Assembly (NCBI RefSeq): GCF_026004055.1
Contig: NZ_BPIJ01000002.1
Span: forward strand, 187,803-251,802
Length of the DNA stretch: 64,000 nucleotides
Reading direction: 5' to 3'
DNA from: Meiothermus sp.
Lineage (GTDB): Bacteria > Deinococcota > Deinococci > Deinococcales > Thermaceae
Shown: one piece after another, positions 25,044 through 34,940 of the stretch
Position numbering within the stretch: position 1 is the stretch's first letter
How the letters are laid out: every line of letters starts with the position of its first letter
Notes under the pieces: generated by a model
The model's database searches: none
What the model was told of the DNA's origin: nothing
The model's input: only the letters and a program-made list of their open reading frames with translations
Program-made: the position numbers and the translations under genes

Positions 25044-27629
25044 TTATGGGCGGTCGATGGTGATTACGGGCGAAGTCCAGGTTTCCCAGTCGGCGGGGTT
25101 TTGTACCTTACCGGTGGGCTTCAGCACCCGAATCTGAAGTTTGTAGCTGCCGTCGGGCACCGCCTGGAACTCGCTGGGTACCGGAATCTTGTTACCGTAG
25201 ATATCTTCTTTCTGGTACTTGGTGATGCGGGTACCGTCCCAGGGAAGAGCGAAGAAGCCGTTGGCGCTGGAGTTGCGGCCCGTGTACTCACTGTAGTCGG
25301 CCCGGTTGAGCTTGGGGTGGATGGGGGCGCCGGTAGCAGCATCCAGGATTACCAGCTCGTATACCTGGGCCCCATGCTCAAAGTGCACCAGAAGCTGCGG
25401 CACATCGTTGCCCTGAAGGGTGAAAGTGCCGCCGCTGGGCAGGAGGTCGTAGCCGGTGCCGGCTGCGTTCAGTTTGGCCAGCAAGGGGAATCCAAAAGCC
25501 GTCGGCGTCAAAACCTGCACTGCCCGGTAGCCACCCTGCATGCCCACGTAGGGCACGTTCATCTGAACGCCGGCCCCTACGGGTTTCAGCAGTACGTAAC
25601 CGCCGTAGAGCCCCTTGTCCGGTAGCCCTGCGGGGGGGGTGATGGTCACGGTGAGGATGGCCTCGCCCCCGGCCGGCACGGTGATCTGGGTGTGGCTGAA
25701 GCTCACCGTGGCCACCGCAGTGGTGAAGCTGGGGGCGTAGATGCTGCCCTGCGCCGAGGGCCCCGCCAAGTGCACCGGCTGGTAGATGACGGGCACGTTG
25801 CTGCGGTTCTTGAGCACCAGCCGCTGGGTGTGGGGCCCGGCCTTGGCCGCAAAGGAGATGGCCGAGGGGGTCACGGTCACCCGGTTCTGCACCGCTGCCA
25901 CGATGTCAATCATGCCCGCGCCCTCGCGGTAGCTGGTCTCGGGGAAGCCGCTGGCGGGGGCCAGGGCAAAGGGCTTGGGTATGGCGGTGTTTTGCAGGTA
26001 CTTGCGTACCTCACTGGGCCGCTGCTCGCGCCAGAAAGCCGGGTTGCCCTCCAGCAGCAGGGCCACTGCGCCGGCCACATGGGGCGAGGACATGGAGGTA
26101 CCGCTCAGGATGGCGTAGCCCCCTTGCTCCAGCGGCACCGCGGAGCGAATCAGGCCGCCGGGGGCGCCCAGGTCGGGCTTGAGCTCGAGGTCCTGGCTCA
26201 GCCCCCAGGAGCTGAAGCTGGAGATGAGGTTGCCGGTGGGGTTGGCGACCAGGGTGGTATCGGGCGTCCAGGTCAGGGTGGTAGGAGTGGTGAGGGCCCG
26301 CAGGGCCAGGCCGTCGGCTTGCGAGATGCTGATGCCGAACTTGCCGGCCACACCTGCTACCCCGCCCCCGGCGAAGAGGCCGACGGTATTGTTGTGGATG
26401 ATGACCCCGACCGCGCCGGCGGCCACGGCTTTCTGGTACTTCTCGTTGAAGGTGCAAGCTCCCCGCTCGATCAGGGCCACCTTGCCCATGGGGTTGGTCA
26501 GGAGGGCATCGGCGTTGCAGGCCCGGCCGATCCAGACCACCTCGGCGCTGGTGCCGCTGGTGGGGGGTGCTTCGGCCCCACCCAGCACCAGATAGCCTAG
26601 GGGGTTGCCGGTGGCGTTCACGATGGCCTTTTGAGCATTGACGCTGATGTTGTCGAAGGAGGCCACGCTGATGACCCCCTCGGTAGCCGCCGGGTCACCG
26701 GTGGCGAAGAGGCCCAGGTTGCCGTTGTTGCCGGCAGAGGCCACCACCACGGTACCGCGCTTGACCATTTTGGTGAGGGCTTTGCCCAGTACGGTCCAGC
26801 CGAAGGGCGAGCCCAGGCTCATGTTGACCACGTCCATACCGGCGGTCTCGGCCCGCTCGAGGGCCGCCAGGATTACGTCGTCGCCGGTAGAGCCTTCGCA
26901 GCCGAACACCTTGTAGGCACCGAACTTGACCCCAGGAGCCACCCCGGTAATCTGGCTATCCTTGCCCCCCACAATGCCCGCCACGTGGGTGCCATGGCCG
27001 TCGCAGTCGTCGGGGTTGGGGTCGGGCACAGGGGTAGACTTGGCCGGATCGGAGGCGTCGTAGGCGTCGCCCACAAAGTCGTAGCCGTCCACAATGCGCC
27101 CCGCAAAAGCCGGGTGCTCTAGGTCAATCCCCGAGTCGATAATGCCCACTTTTACGCCCCGACCGGTAAGACCCAGGTCGTTTTGGGCGATGTCGGCCCC
27201 GGTCTGGGTGATGGCGCTGGCCAGGTCGGGGTTGGCAGGCTCCCGCGGGGGTAGTTTGTAGGTGCCGATGGGATAGACTCCCTCAACCCCCGGCAGGGTA
27301 TAGAGCAGCTTGCGGTTGTTGCCCGGAACCTCTACCGAGAAGCCGTTGAAAAGCTGGGTGTAGGCGTACTGGATCTTGATCCCGGCGGCCTGGGCGGCCT
27401 GGCGGAAAAGAGCGTGTTGCGCCTGTATGCTTTGCAGGCTGATGCCATCGGCTACTGCCCCACCCGATAGCTCCACAAACCAGCGGCTGGGGGTTTCATC
27501 TACCATCTGGCCGGTAGGCACCGGAGGCAAACTACCGATAACCTCCGGGCTGGGCTGCTGGCCCGACCTGAGACCGCCGCAGGCCGCCAGCAAAGCGGCT
27601 GCACCGATAAGTAATAGCAATCTACGCAC
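25044..27629 (-). CDS. subtilisin-like serine protease (S8), lipoprotein
   Basis: 861 residues. The signal peptide LLLLIGAAALLAAC ends in a lipobox, so it is exported and lipid-anchored. An inhibitor-I9-like propeptide region covers about 40-130. The catalytic triad is Asp in KVGIIDSGIDLEHPAF, His in DCDGHGTHVAGIVGG, and Ser in SGTSMSSPHVAGAVALLLEG. A PA domain is inserted between His and Ser (about residues 350-460, with FNEKYQKAVAAGAVGVIIHN). The C-terminal 270 residues are beta-rich Fn3-like. It probably degrades proteins outside the cell. AAAGGAG lies ahead of the GTG start. Confidence 0.95.
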   Translation of the reverse strand: MRRLLLLIGAAALLAACGGLRSGQQPSPEVIGSLPPVPTGQMVDETPSRWFVELSGGAVADGISLQSIQAQHALFRQAAQAAGIKIQYAYTQLFNGFSVEVPGNNRKLLYTLPGVEGVYPIGTYKLPPREPANPDLASAITQTGADIAQNDLGLTGRGVKVGIIDSGIDLEHPAFAGRIVDGYDFVGDAYDASDPAKSTPVPDPNPDDCDGHGTHVAGIVGGKDSQITGVAPGVKFGAYKVFGCEGSTGDDVILAALERAETAGMDVVNMSLGSPFGWTVLGKALTKMVKRGTVVVASAGNNGNLGLFATGDPAATEGVISVASFDNISVNAQKAIVNATGNPLGYLVLGGAEAPPTSGTSAEVVWIGRACNADALLTNPMGKVALIERGACTFNEKYQKAVAAGAVGVIIHNNTVGLFAGGGVAGVAGKFGISISQADGLALRALTTPTTLTWTPDTTLVANPTGNLISSFSSWGLSQDLELKPDLGAPGGLIRSAVPLEQGGYAILSGTSMSSPHVAGAVALLLEGNPAFWREQRPSEVRKYLQNTAIPKPFALAPASGFPETSYREGAGMIDIVAAVQNRVTVTPSAISFAAKAGPHTQRLVLKNRSNVPVIYQPVHLAGPSAQGSIYAPSFTTAVATVSFSHTQITVPAGGEAILTVTITPPAGLPDKGLYGGYVLLKPVGAGVQMNVPYVGMQGGYRAVQVLTPTAFGFPLLAKLNAAGTGYDLLPSGGTFTLQGNDVPQLLVHFEHGAQVYELVILDAATGAPIHPKLNRADYSEYTGRNSSANGFFALPWDGTRITKYQKEDIYGNKIPVPSEFQAVPDGSYKLQIRVLKPTGKVQNPADWETWTSPVITIDRP

Positions 27630-27867
27630 CTGAACTCCTTTCTCGAGTTTCTCAAGCCAAAAAACTGTATGGGTGGCCTTTCTATGGATTTAGAACCCGC
27701 TCATCCCCCCTTTCCGAAGGCGTTATATTGTGACGTTCACCATCTTAGGCTTTTTTGTGGCAACGCGGGTTACTCACCTAAGTTACTTAGACGTTTCCTA
27801 AAGGCTGGATTCGTTACAGCCTATTTTTTGACGCCCCCAGCGCCCATTAGGCCGCCATCCGCTATGA

Positions 27868-29310
<1,443 letters not shown>

Positions 29311-29314
29311 GGGT

Positions 29315-30079
29315 ATGTCGAGGGTAAATAGAAGCGCGGAAGGCCAAAAGCGCAAGGCTGAAGGACGAAAGAGGGGGGCACTAAGCCCAAAAAGCGGGGT
29401 AGCTAGGAGCCGGGGCAGGCCCCAGGAGGGGGTGCTCGAGTCTCTCCGGGCCAGGAAGAGGCGGGCCCTGAAGGTGCTCTCGGTCATGGAGCAGCTCTAC
29501 CCCCAGGCCGCTACCGAACTACAGCACACCAACCCCTTCGAGCTGCTGGTAGCTACGGTGCTCTCGGCCCAGGCCACCGATGCCTCGGTGAACAAGGCCA
29601 CCCCGGCCCTTTTCCGGCGCTACCCCGACGCTTTTACCCTGGCCCAGGCCACGCCCGAGGAAGTGGAGCCCTACATCAAGACCATTGGCCTGTACAGATC
29701 CAAAGCCAGGAACCTGGTGCTGCTGGCGCGCAAGCTGGTGGAGCGGCACGGGGGACAGGTGCCGGTGGACAAGGCCCAGCTACGCGAGCTACCCGGCGTG
29801 GGTTGGAAGACCGCCACGGTGGTGTTGGGGGCCGCGTTTGGCGTGCCGGGGATTGCGGTGGATACCCACCTCACCCGGCTGGCCCGGCGCCTTGGGCTGT
29901 CACAACAAAAAGACCCCGAGAAGATCGGGGCCGACCTCGAGCGCCTCTTCCCCAAAGAAAAGTGGGTGTTTGTCCACCACGCCCTGATTCTGTTTGGCCG
30001 CTACCGCTGTACGGCCCGCAAACCCCGTTGCGAAGGGTGCCCTCTTTTTGACGAATGCCTGAGCAAAGGGGCCTGGTAG
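29315..30079 (+). CDS. nth: endonuclease III (DNA glycosylase/AP lyase)
   Basis: 254 residues if begun at ATG 29315. The core has the helix-hairpin-helix LRELPGVGWKTATVVLGAAF with the catalytic Lys, the catalytic Asp in IAVDTHLTRLARRL, and the 4Fe-4S loop C-x6-C-x2-C-x5-C near the end. It removes oxidised pyrimidines from DNA. About 40 N-terminal residues (Arg, Lys, Gly-rich) are unlike the family and are encoded by heptamer repeat sequence at 29342-29376. The native start may therefore be GTG 29432, which has AGGAGG only 2 bases upstream. The gene follows proS by 4 bp. Confidence 0.93.
   Translation: MSRVNRSAEGQKRKAEGRKRGALSPKSGVARSRGRPQEGVLESLRARKRRALKVLSVMEQLYPQAATELQHTNPFELLVATVLSAQATDASVNKATPALFRRYPDAFTLAQATPEEVEPYIKTIGLYRSKARNLVLLARKLVERHGGQVPVDKAQLRELPGVGWKTATVVLGAAFGVPGIAVDTHLTRLARRLGLSQQKDPEKIGADLERLFPKEKWVFVHHALILFGRYRCTARKPRCEGCPLFDECLSKGAW
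29342..29376 (+). repeat. heptamer tract at the nth start
   Basis: Units GGCCAAA, AGCGCAA, GGCTGAA, GGACGAA, AGAGGGG. It lies between the proS stop and the conserved nth core and is open in the nth frame. Confidence 0.7.
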
Positions 30080-30137
30080 GAAGTCCCCTGCCGAACCGAA
30101 GCCCTTGGCGTGGTGGATTCGTGCCGCAACCCTTTCC

Positions 30138-31184
30138 TCAAAAAGCCCGCTCGTACTGCACCGGCCAGACCCGGGTGCCCAGGGCCTGCGCGGCGCGGTA
30201 GGGCCAGTAGGGGTCGCGGAGCAAAACCCGGCCCAAAAGAATCAGGTCGGCCTGGCCGGCCTGAAGGATGGCCTCGGTTTGTAAGGGCTCGGTCAGAAGG
30301 CCCACCGCACCTGTGGATAAACCTGTGGACAAGCGCACCTGGGCCGCAAAGGGCACCTGGTAGCCGGGCCCCACCGGAATTTTCACGCCCGGAATGGCTC
30401 CACCCGAAGAACAGTCCAGCAAATCCACCCCGCGTTTTTGCAGTTCCTCCGCAAACGTCACGGTGTCGGTAATGTCCCAGCCCCCCTCTACCCAGTCGCT
30501 GGCCGAGACCCGCACCCAAAGCGGCAAGTCCTCGGGCCAGACCGCCCGCACCACCTCCACCACCTCGAGGGGAAAGCGCATCCGGTTCTCCCGGCTGCCC
30601 CCGTAGGCGTCGCTGCGGCGGTTGGTGAGGGGCGAGAGAAAAGAGTGCAGCAAGTAGCCGTGGGCCATGTGGATCTCCAGTACCCGAAAGCCCGCTTGCA
30701 AGGCCCTTTGGGCCCCTTGTCGGAAGACTTGCCGCACCTGATCCAGTCCCGCAGCATCGAGTTCTGCTGGCATAGCCCAGCCCTCGCCAAAAGGAATGGC
30801 GCTGGGGGCCACCGGCGTCCATTGGTGCAGGGGCTTCCCGCCCTGCCAGGGGCTCGAGGTGCCGGCTTTGCGTCCCGCATGAGCAATCTGGATGCCCGGT
30901 ACGGCGCCTGCGTCCCGGATGCGCCGGGTTAGCGTCTGCAGCCCCGCTACGTGCTCATCCGACCAGATACCCAGGTCATCCGGGCTGATCACCCCCCGCT
31001 GCTCCACCGCGGTGGCCTCCACCATAATCAGGCCCACCCCGCCAACCGCCCGCGTGGGGTAGTGCAAAAGGTGCCAATCGGTCACGTGCCCTGCTTGAGC
31101 CGAGTACTGGCACATGGGCGACATTACGATGCGGTTTTTGAGGGTCACCGAACGCAGCTTCAGGGGGCTAAAGAGCAGGCTCAT
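30138..31184 (-). CDS. Old Yellow Enzyme family NADPH dehydrogenase (YqjM-like)
   Basis: 348 residues from ATG 31184. The thermophilic-like OYE pattern is clear: [20 protein letters not shown], the Cys-containing [17 protein letters not shown], the substrate His pair in [11 protein letters not shown], and the [26 protein letters not shown] stretch. It binds FMN and reduces activated C=C bonds with NADPH in the cytoplasm. TAGAAT lies 7 bases before the ATG, so it is probably leaderless. The gene is divergent from the acyl-CoA dehydrogenase; the 220-bp gap holds the 37-bp shared element. Confidence 0.93.
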   Translation of the reverse strand: MSLLFSPLKLRSVTLKNRIVMSPMCQYSAQAGHVTDWHLLHYPTRAVGGVGLIMVEATAVEQRGVISPDDLGIWSDEHVAGLQTLTRRIRDAGAVPGIQIAHAGRKAGTSSPWQGGKPLHQWTPVAPSAIPFGEGWAMPAELDAAGLDQVRQVFRQGAQRALQAGFRVLEIHMAHGYLLHSFLSPLTNRRSDAYGGSRENRMRFPLEVVEVVRAVWPEDLPLWVRVSASDWVEGGWDITDTVTFAEELQKRGVDLLDCSSGGAIPGVKIPVGPGYQVPFAAQVRLSTGLSTGAVGLLTEPLQTEAILQAGQADLILLGRVLLRDPYWPYRAAQALGTRVWPVQYERAF

Positions 31185-31231
31185 AGCGCGGATTCTACGC
31201 GGTGTAGTGGTTTGGTTTGTGGATTTCCATA

Positions 31232-31268
31232 CATAACGTTTTTTATTCACCAGGCCCGTGATACGATA
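31232..31268 (+). promoter_or_regulatory. 37-bp element before the first acyl-CoA dehydrogenase
   Basis: Begins CATAACG and ends CGTGATACGATA; 31 of 37 bases are identical, without gaps, to 57509-57545 before the second acyl-CoA dehydrogenase. TACGAT near its end may be the -10. A second -10-like TATACT lies at 31291. It is likely an operator/promoter for fatty-acyl oxidation genes (inference). Confidence 0.7.
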
Positions 31269-31315
31269 GACAGGCCAGGAAGAAAAAAGTTATACTAAGT
31301 ACAAGAAGTTTGTGT

Positions 31316-31405
31316 AAGGAGGTGAACCAGCGCCGAACGCTAGAAGCCAAAAGCCAGGAGCAAAACACTTTTTGGCCTGAAGCCTTTAGCCTTCTGCCGT
31401 CCGCC
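31316..31405 (+). repeat. heptamer tract separating a Shine-Dalgarno from its start codon
   Basis: A perfect AAGGAGGTGA (31316-31325) is followed by units AGCCAAA, AGCCAGG, AGCAAAA (31345-31365), a short centre, then GGCCTGA, AGCCTTT, AGCCTTC. The second half is roughly the inverse of the first. The ATG follows 12 bases later at 31406, far too distant from the ribosome site for normal use. Confidence 0.65.
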
Positions 31406-32551
31406 ATGCCCATAGACTTTAGCCTGACCGACGAACAAAAAGAACTGCAAAAACTAGCCCGTCGCTTCGCCAGGGAGCAGATTGCCCCCATCGCAGCAGA
31501 GTACGACGCCAAAGAGGAGGTACCCTGGGAGGTAGTGGAAAAGCTCCACGAGGTGGGCCTCTTGAACGCCATCATCCCCGAAGAGTACGGGGGTTTGGGG
31601 CTGGGGATGCTCGAGGAGGTGATCATCGGCGAGGAGCTGGCCTGGGGCTGTATGGGCATCTACACCATCCCCATGGCCTCCGACCTGGGCATTACCCCCA
31701 TCCTGCTGGCGGGAACGCACGAACAAAAGCAGCGCTTTTTCAAAAAACTCACCGAGAAGCCGGCCCTGGCGGCCTTTGCCCTCTCCGAGCCGGGCAACGG
31801 CTCCGACGCAGCAGCGCTGCGGACGCGGGCCGTGCGCGAGGGCGACCACTACGTGCTGAACGGCACCAAGACCTGGATATCCAACGGTGGCGAGGCTGAG
31901 ACGGTGGTGGTTTTTGCGACCATCGCCCCTGAGCTGCGCCACAAAGGGGTAATTGCCCTGGTAGTGGAAAAGGGCACCCCCGGCTTTAGCGCCCACAAAC
32001 TCCACGGCAAGATGGGCCAGCGGGCCAGCGGCACCTATGAGCTGGTCTTCGAGGACTGCCGGGTGCCTGCCGAGAACCTGCTGGGCCAGGAGGGCGACGG
32101 CTTCAAGATTGCCATGCACACCCTGGACAAAACCCGCATTCCGGTGGCGGCGGGCAGTGTGGGGGTGGCCCGGCGGGCCCTGGAAGAAGCCACCAAATAC
32201 GCCAAAGAGCGCGAGGCCTTTGGCAAGCCCATTGCCGACTTCCAGGCCATCCAGTTCAAGCTGGCCGAGATGCTGATGGGCATCGAAACCGCCCGTGCTT
32301 ATACCTACTACGCGGCCTGGCTCACCGACCAGGGGCTGCCCCAGGCCCACGCCGCCGCCATTGCCAAGGCCTACGCTTCGGAGATGGCCTTCGAGGCGGC
32401 CAACCAGGCTATACAGATCCACGGCGGCTTTGGCTACATGCACGAGTACCCGGTGGAGAAGCTCTTGCGCGACGTCAAGCTGAACCAGATTTACGAGGGC
32501 ACCAACGAGATTCAGCGGCTGATCATCGCGCGGCATATATTGAGTCAATAG
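31406..32551 (+). CDS. acyl-CoA dehydrogenase
   Basis: 381 residues from MPIDFSLTDEQKELQKLARR. Family motifs: FALSEPGNGSDAAALRTRAV, YVLNGTKTWISNGGEAETVV, REAFGKPIADFQAIQFKLAE, and the C-terminal YEGTNEIQRLIIARHIL with the catalytic Glu. It oxidises an acyl-CoA at C2-C3 and passes electrons to ETF, whose genes follow at 32940. The frame continues upstream to a GTG at 31322 within the ribosome site, which would add 28 residues encoded by repeat sequence; ATG 31406 matches the family N-terminus. The chain-length preference cannot be told. Confidence 0.95.
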   Translation: MPIDFSLTDEQKELQKLARRFAREQIAPIAAEYDAKEEVPWEVVEKLHEVGLLNAIIPEEYGGLGLGMLEEVIIGEELAWGCMGIYTIPMASDLGITPILLAGTHEQKQRFFKKLTEKPALAAFALSEPGNGSDAAALRTRAVREGDHYVLNGTKTWISNGGEAETVVVFATIAPELRHKGVIALVVEKGTPGFSAHKLHGKMGQRASGTYELVFEDCRVPAENLLGQEGDGFKIAMHTLDKTRIPVAAGSVGVARRALEEATKYAKEREAFGKPIADFQAIQFKLAEMLMGIETARAYTYYAAWLTDQGLPQAHAAAIAKAYASEMAFEAANQAIQIHGGFGYMHEYPVEKLLRDVKLNQIYEGTNEIQRLIIARHILSQ

Positions 32552-32577
32552 TCTATAGCCGATGGTCTATAGCCAAA
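32550..32577 (+). repeat. heptamer tract, left flank of the four-helix-bundle remnant
   Basis: AGTCTAT, AGCCGAT, GGTCTAT, AGCCAAA. The first unit begins inside the acyl-CoA dehydrogenase stop codon. Confidence 0.75.
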
Positions 32578-32597
32578 AACATTTCTATGGAAAATAG

Positions 32598-32899
32598 ACA
32601 GCGCAAAGCTCGGCCATTAAGCAGCAACGGCTTTTTGGAGCTGCCAACTCGATTGCGCCCAACATTGCTGAGGGAAAAGGGCGCCGTACCGACAAGGACT
32701 TCTGCCGCTTCCTGTACCAGGCTCGAGGTTCCCTACTCGAAACTGTTTGTTCGCTACACCTTGCCGTTGAGCTCGGCTTTTGCAACAGGCCGCAATTCAA
32801 CCCCTTTACGATCAAGCCAGCACCTTAAATGGTAAGCTCAACGCCCTGCTCAAAAGCCTAGACACCAACTTTAATCGAACCCTGACGATAGACCACTGA
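32598..32899 (+). pseudogene. four-helix-bundle (S23/23S rRNA intervening-sequence type) protein remnant
   Basis: One frame reads LFGAANSIAPNIAEGKGRRT followed by DKDFCRFLYQARGSLLETVC and SLHLAVELGF. This is the core of the four-helix-bundle family (typically RRAANSIAxNIAEGxGR...FLxxARGSLxE). After GGCTTTTGC the frame shifts: the other frame continues QAAIQPLYDQASTLNGKLNA and LLKSLDTN, consistent with loss of one T in the TTTT run. The first 35 or so codons of the family are absent. So the gene is 5'-truncated and frameshifted. Heptamer tracts in opposite orientation bracket it, suggesting it arrived as a unit between the dehydrogenase and etfB. Confidence 0.75.
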
Positions 32900-32918
32900 C
32901 CATAGACTATAGACCCCT
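32884..32918 (-). repeat. heptamer tract, right flank of the four-helix-bundle remnant
   Basis: Plus strand reads GACGATA, GACCACT, GACCATA, GACTATA, GACCCCT. Its reverse complement contains GGTCTAT and AGTCTAT, the same units as the left flank, so the two tracts are inverted. Confidence 0.75.
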
Positions 32919-32939
32919 TACTACCTTTGGAGGCATAAG

Positions 32940-33686
32940 ATGAAATTCATAGCAGTCATCCGACAAGTACCCGACGGCGAGTCCCGCCTCAAGATCGAGG
33001 GGGGCAAGGTAGACCTCAACGGGGTCACGATGATCCTCGATCAGATGGACGAATGGGCGGTGGAGGAGGTCATAAGGCTTCAGGAAAAACACGGTGGTGA
33101 GAGTGTGGTGGTGGCCCTGGGCCCCGAGCGTTTCGAGGAGGCCATCCGCACTGCGCTGGCCATGGGCATAGACCGGGCCGTTCACCTGGTGGCCGAGGGC
33201 TACACCGACCCCATTACCCAGGCCGAGCTCCTGGCCGAGACCCTGCGAGCCGAAGCCCCCACCCTGGTTTTTACCGGCGGGCAACAGGCCGACTGGGACT
33301 CCCAGGCGCTGGGGCCGGCCCTGGCCGAAGCGCTGGGCTGGCCGGTGGTGAGCTGGACAACCCAGATCGAACTGGAAGGCGAGACCCACGCCAAGGCCAA
33401 ACACGACCTCGACGAGGGCGCCGAGGTAGTGCGGGTGACCCTGCCGGCGGTCTTCACCAGCCAGCAGGGCCTCAACGAGCCGCGCTACCCCACCCTGCCG
33501 GGCATCATGAAGGCCAAGCGCAAGGAGCTGAAGAAGGTGCCCGTGAGCGCCTCGAGCAAGGTCGAGGTGCTGGAGCAGACCATCCAGGAGCGCACCCGGC
33601 TCAACAAGCTAATCGACGGTAAAGACCCCGTGGCCGCCGCGCACGAGCTGGTGCGGCTCTTGCACGAAGAAGCAAAGGTGATTTAG
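32940..33686 (+). CDS. etfB: electron transfer flavoprotein beta subunit
   Basis: 248 residues beginning MKFIAVIRQVPDGESRLKIE. The EtfB nucleotide-binding pattern is seen in DQMDEWAVEEVIRLQEKHGG, ESVVVALGPERFEEAIRTAL and TLVFTGGQQADWDSQALGPA. The signature loop VTLPAVFTSQQGLNEPRYPT is present. With EtfA it carries electrons from acyl-CoA dehydrogenases to the quinone pool. TTTGGAGG is 6 bases before the ATG. etfA follows after 75 bp containing a heptamer tract. Confidence 0.95.
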   Translation: MKFIAVIRQVPDGESRLKIEGGKVDLNGVTMILDQMDEWAVEEVIRLQEKHGGESVVVALGPERFEEAIRTALAMGIDRAVHLVAEGYTDPITQAELLAETLRAEAPTLVFTGGQQADWDSQALGPALAEALGWPVVSWTTQIELEGETHAKAKHDLDEGAEVVRVTLPAVFTSQQGLNEPRYPTLPGIMKAKRKELKKVPVSASSKVEVLEQTIQERTRLNKLIDGKDPVAAAHELVRLLHEEAKVI

Positions 33687-33719
33687 CTAAAAGCCATAAG
33701 CTGAAGGCCAAAAGCATCC
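33685..33719 (+). repeat. heptamer tract between etfB and etfA
   Basis: AGCTAAA, AGCCATA, AGCTGAA, GGCCAAA, AGCATCC. As at 32550, the first unit begins in the stop codon of the upstream gene. Confidence 0.75.
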
Positions 33720-33761
33720 TAGTTAGGGATATTCGGCCTTCCAACCAACCGGAGGTTCTCC

Positions 33762-34700
33762 ATGATTCTTGTAGTCCTCGAGCACGACGGCCAGCGCCTG
33801 CGCAAGGGCGCGCTGGAAGCCATTAGCCGGGCCCGGCAGCTTAGCAGCCTGAGGCCCATTGCAGGGGTAGTAATCGGTGAAAACACCCAGACCGTGGCCC
33901 AGGAGGCCGCGCAGTATGTACCGGTGGTCTACGCCGCCGAGGTAGGGCCCTACACGCCTGAGAAATGGGCCGAGGCCGCCTACGTCGCAGTGCAGAAAAG
34001 CGGGGCCAGGGTGGTGATTGCCCCTGGGGGTCGCCAAAGCCGCACCTGGACGGCCCGCCTGGCCTACAAGATGAAGGCCGGGCTGCTGGAAGACACCCTG
34101 GAAACCAGCACCGACGGCCAACACATCATCGGCACCCGCTACAGCTTCCTTAACCGCGTTACCGAGCGGCAAAAGGCCCCCCTGCCGGTGGTCTTTACCG
34201 CCAAGCCCAACACCACCCCCCTGGCCGAGCCGGAGGGGAACGGCACGGTGGAGGCCCTCGAGGTGAGCGTTCCCGCTGGGGTAGAGGTGCTCGAGCGCCT
34301 GAGCGAACAAAAGAAAGGGGTCTCGCTGACTGAGGCTACCGTAGTGGTTACGGGCGGGCGCGGCCTGGGCAGCCCTGAGGCCTTCGCCGCCGTAGAAGAG
34401 CTGGCCGGGGCGCTGGGCGCGGCAGTAGGCGCGACCCGCGCGGTGGTGGACGCGGGCTGGCGGCCCTACAGCGAGCAGGTGGGCCAGACCGGCAAGACTG
34501 TACAGCCCAACCTTTACCTGGCCCTGGCGGTCTCGGGCGCGGTGCAGCACCAGGCCGGCATGAACAAGAGCAAGTACATCGCCGCAGTCAACAAAGACCC
34601 CGAGGCCCCCATCTTCAAGATCGCCGACTATGGCATTGTGGGCGACGTGCACCAGGTGTTGCCGGCGCTCATCGAAGCGGCCAAGAAGTTGAAGGATTAG
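33762..34700 (+). CDS. etfA: electron transfer flavoprotein alpha subunit
   Basis: 312 residues. The C-terminal FAD domain has VVVTGGRGLGSPEAFAAVEE, GAAVGATRAVVDAGWRPYSE, QVGQTGKTVQPNLYLALAVS and GAVQHQAGMNKSKYIAAVNK, the standard EtfA signature; the N-terminal half has the alpha-subunit Rossmann-like domain. It pairs with EtfB. GGAGG lies before the ATG. Confidence 0.96.
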   Translation: MILVVLEHDGQRLRKGALEAISRARQLSSLRPIAGVVIGENTQTVAQEAAQYVPVVYAAEVGPYTPEKWAEAAYVAVQKSGARVVIAPGGRQSRTWTARLAYKMKAGLLEDTLETSTDGQHIIGTRYSFLNRVTERQKAPLPVVFTAKPNTTPLAEPEGNGTVEALEVSVPAGVEVLERLSEQKKGVSLTEATVVVTGGRGLGSPEAFAAVEELAGALGAAVGATRAVVDAGWRPYSEQVGQTGKTVQPNLYLALAVSGAVQHQAGMNKSKYIAAVNKDPEAPIFKIADYGIVGDVHQVLPALIEAAKKLKD

Positions 34701-34907
34701 GGTAAGCTTCAACCCAGGAGCAGGCTTGGTACGCTTGCAGGATGGCAAGAACGACCCCGTGGCGCATCCGGTATCAGTGTAGCAGGGGTTCTCTGAACCG
34801 AATAAGCTTGTACAGAACCTCAGAGATTGAAGCCGGCTAACTCATTCGCACGGGGCCTTTTGGTAGAGCCAGCAAGCAACCAAAAGCTTGCCACTTTGTG
34901 CAGGTAA

Positions 34908-34928
34908 GTATATACTTTACGTATATAC
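34908..34928 (+). promoter_or_regulatory. double GTATATAC operator of vapBC
   Basis: Two copies of the palindrome GTATATAC (34908-34915, 34921-34928) spaced 13 bases apart, the first containing a TATACT-like -10. This fits autorepression by the VapB dimer pair. Confidence 0.6.
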
Positions 34929-34940
34929 AAGGTGATTCCT

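Noticed and set aside
32587-32835. 82-codon ORF starting ATG 32587
   Set aside because: Its frame does not give the four-helix-bundle sequence; the neighbouring frame does, so this ORF is a shadow of the pseudogene.
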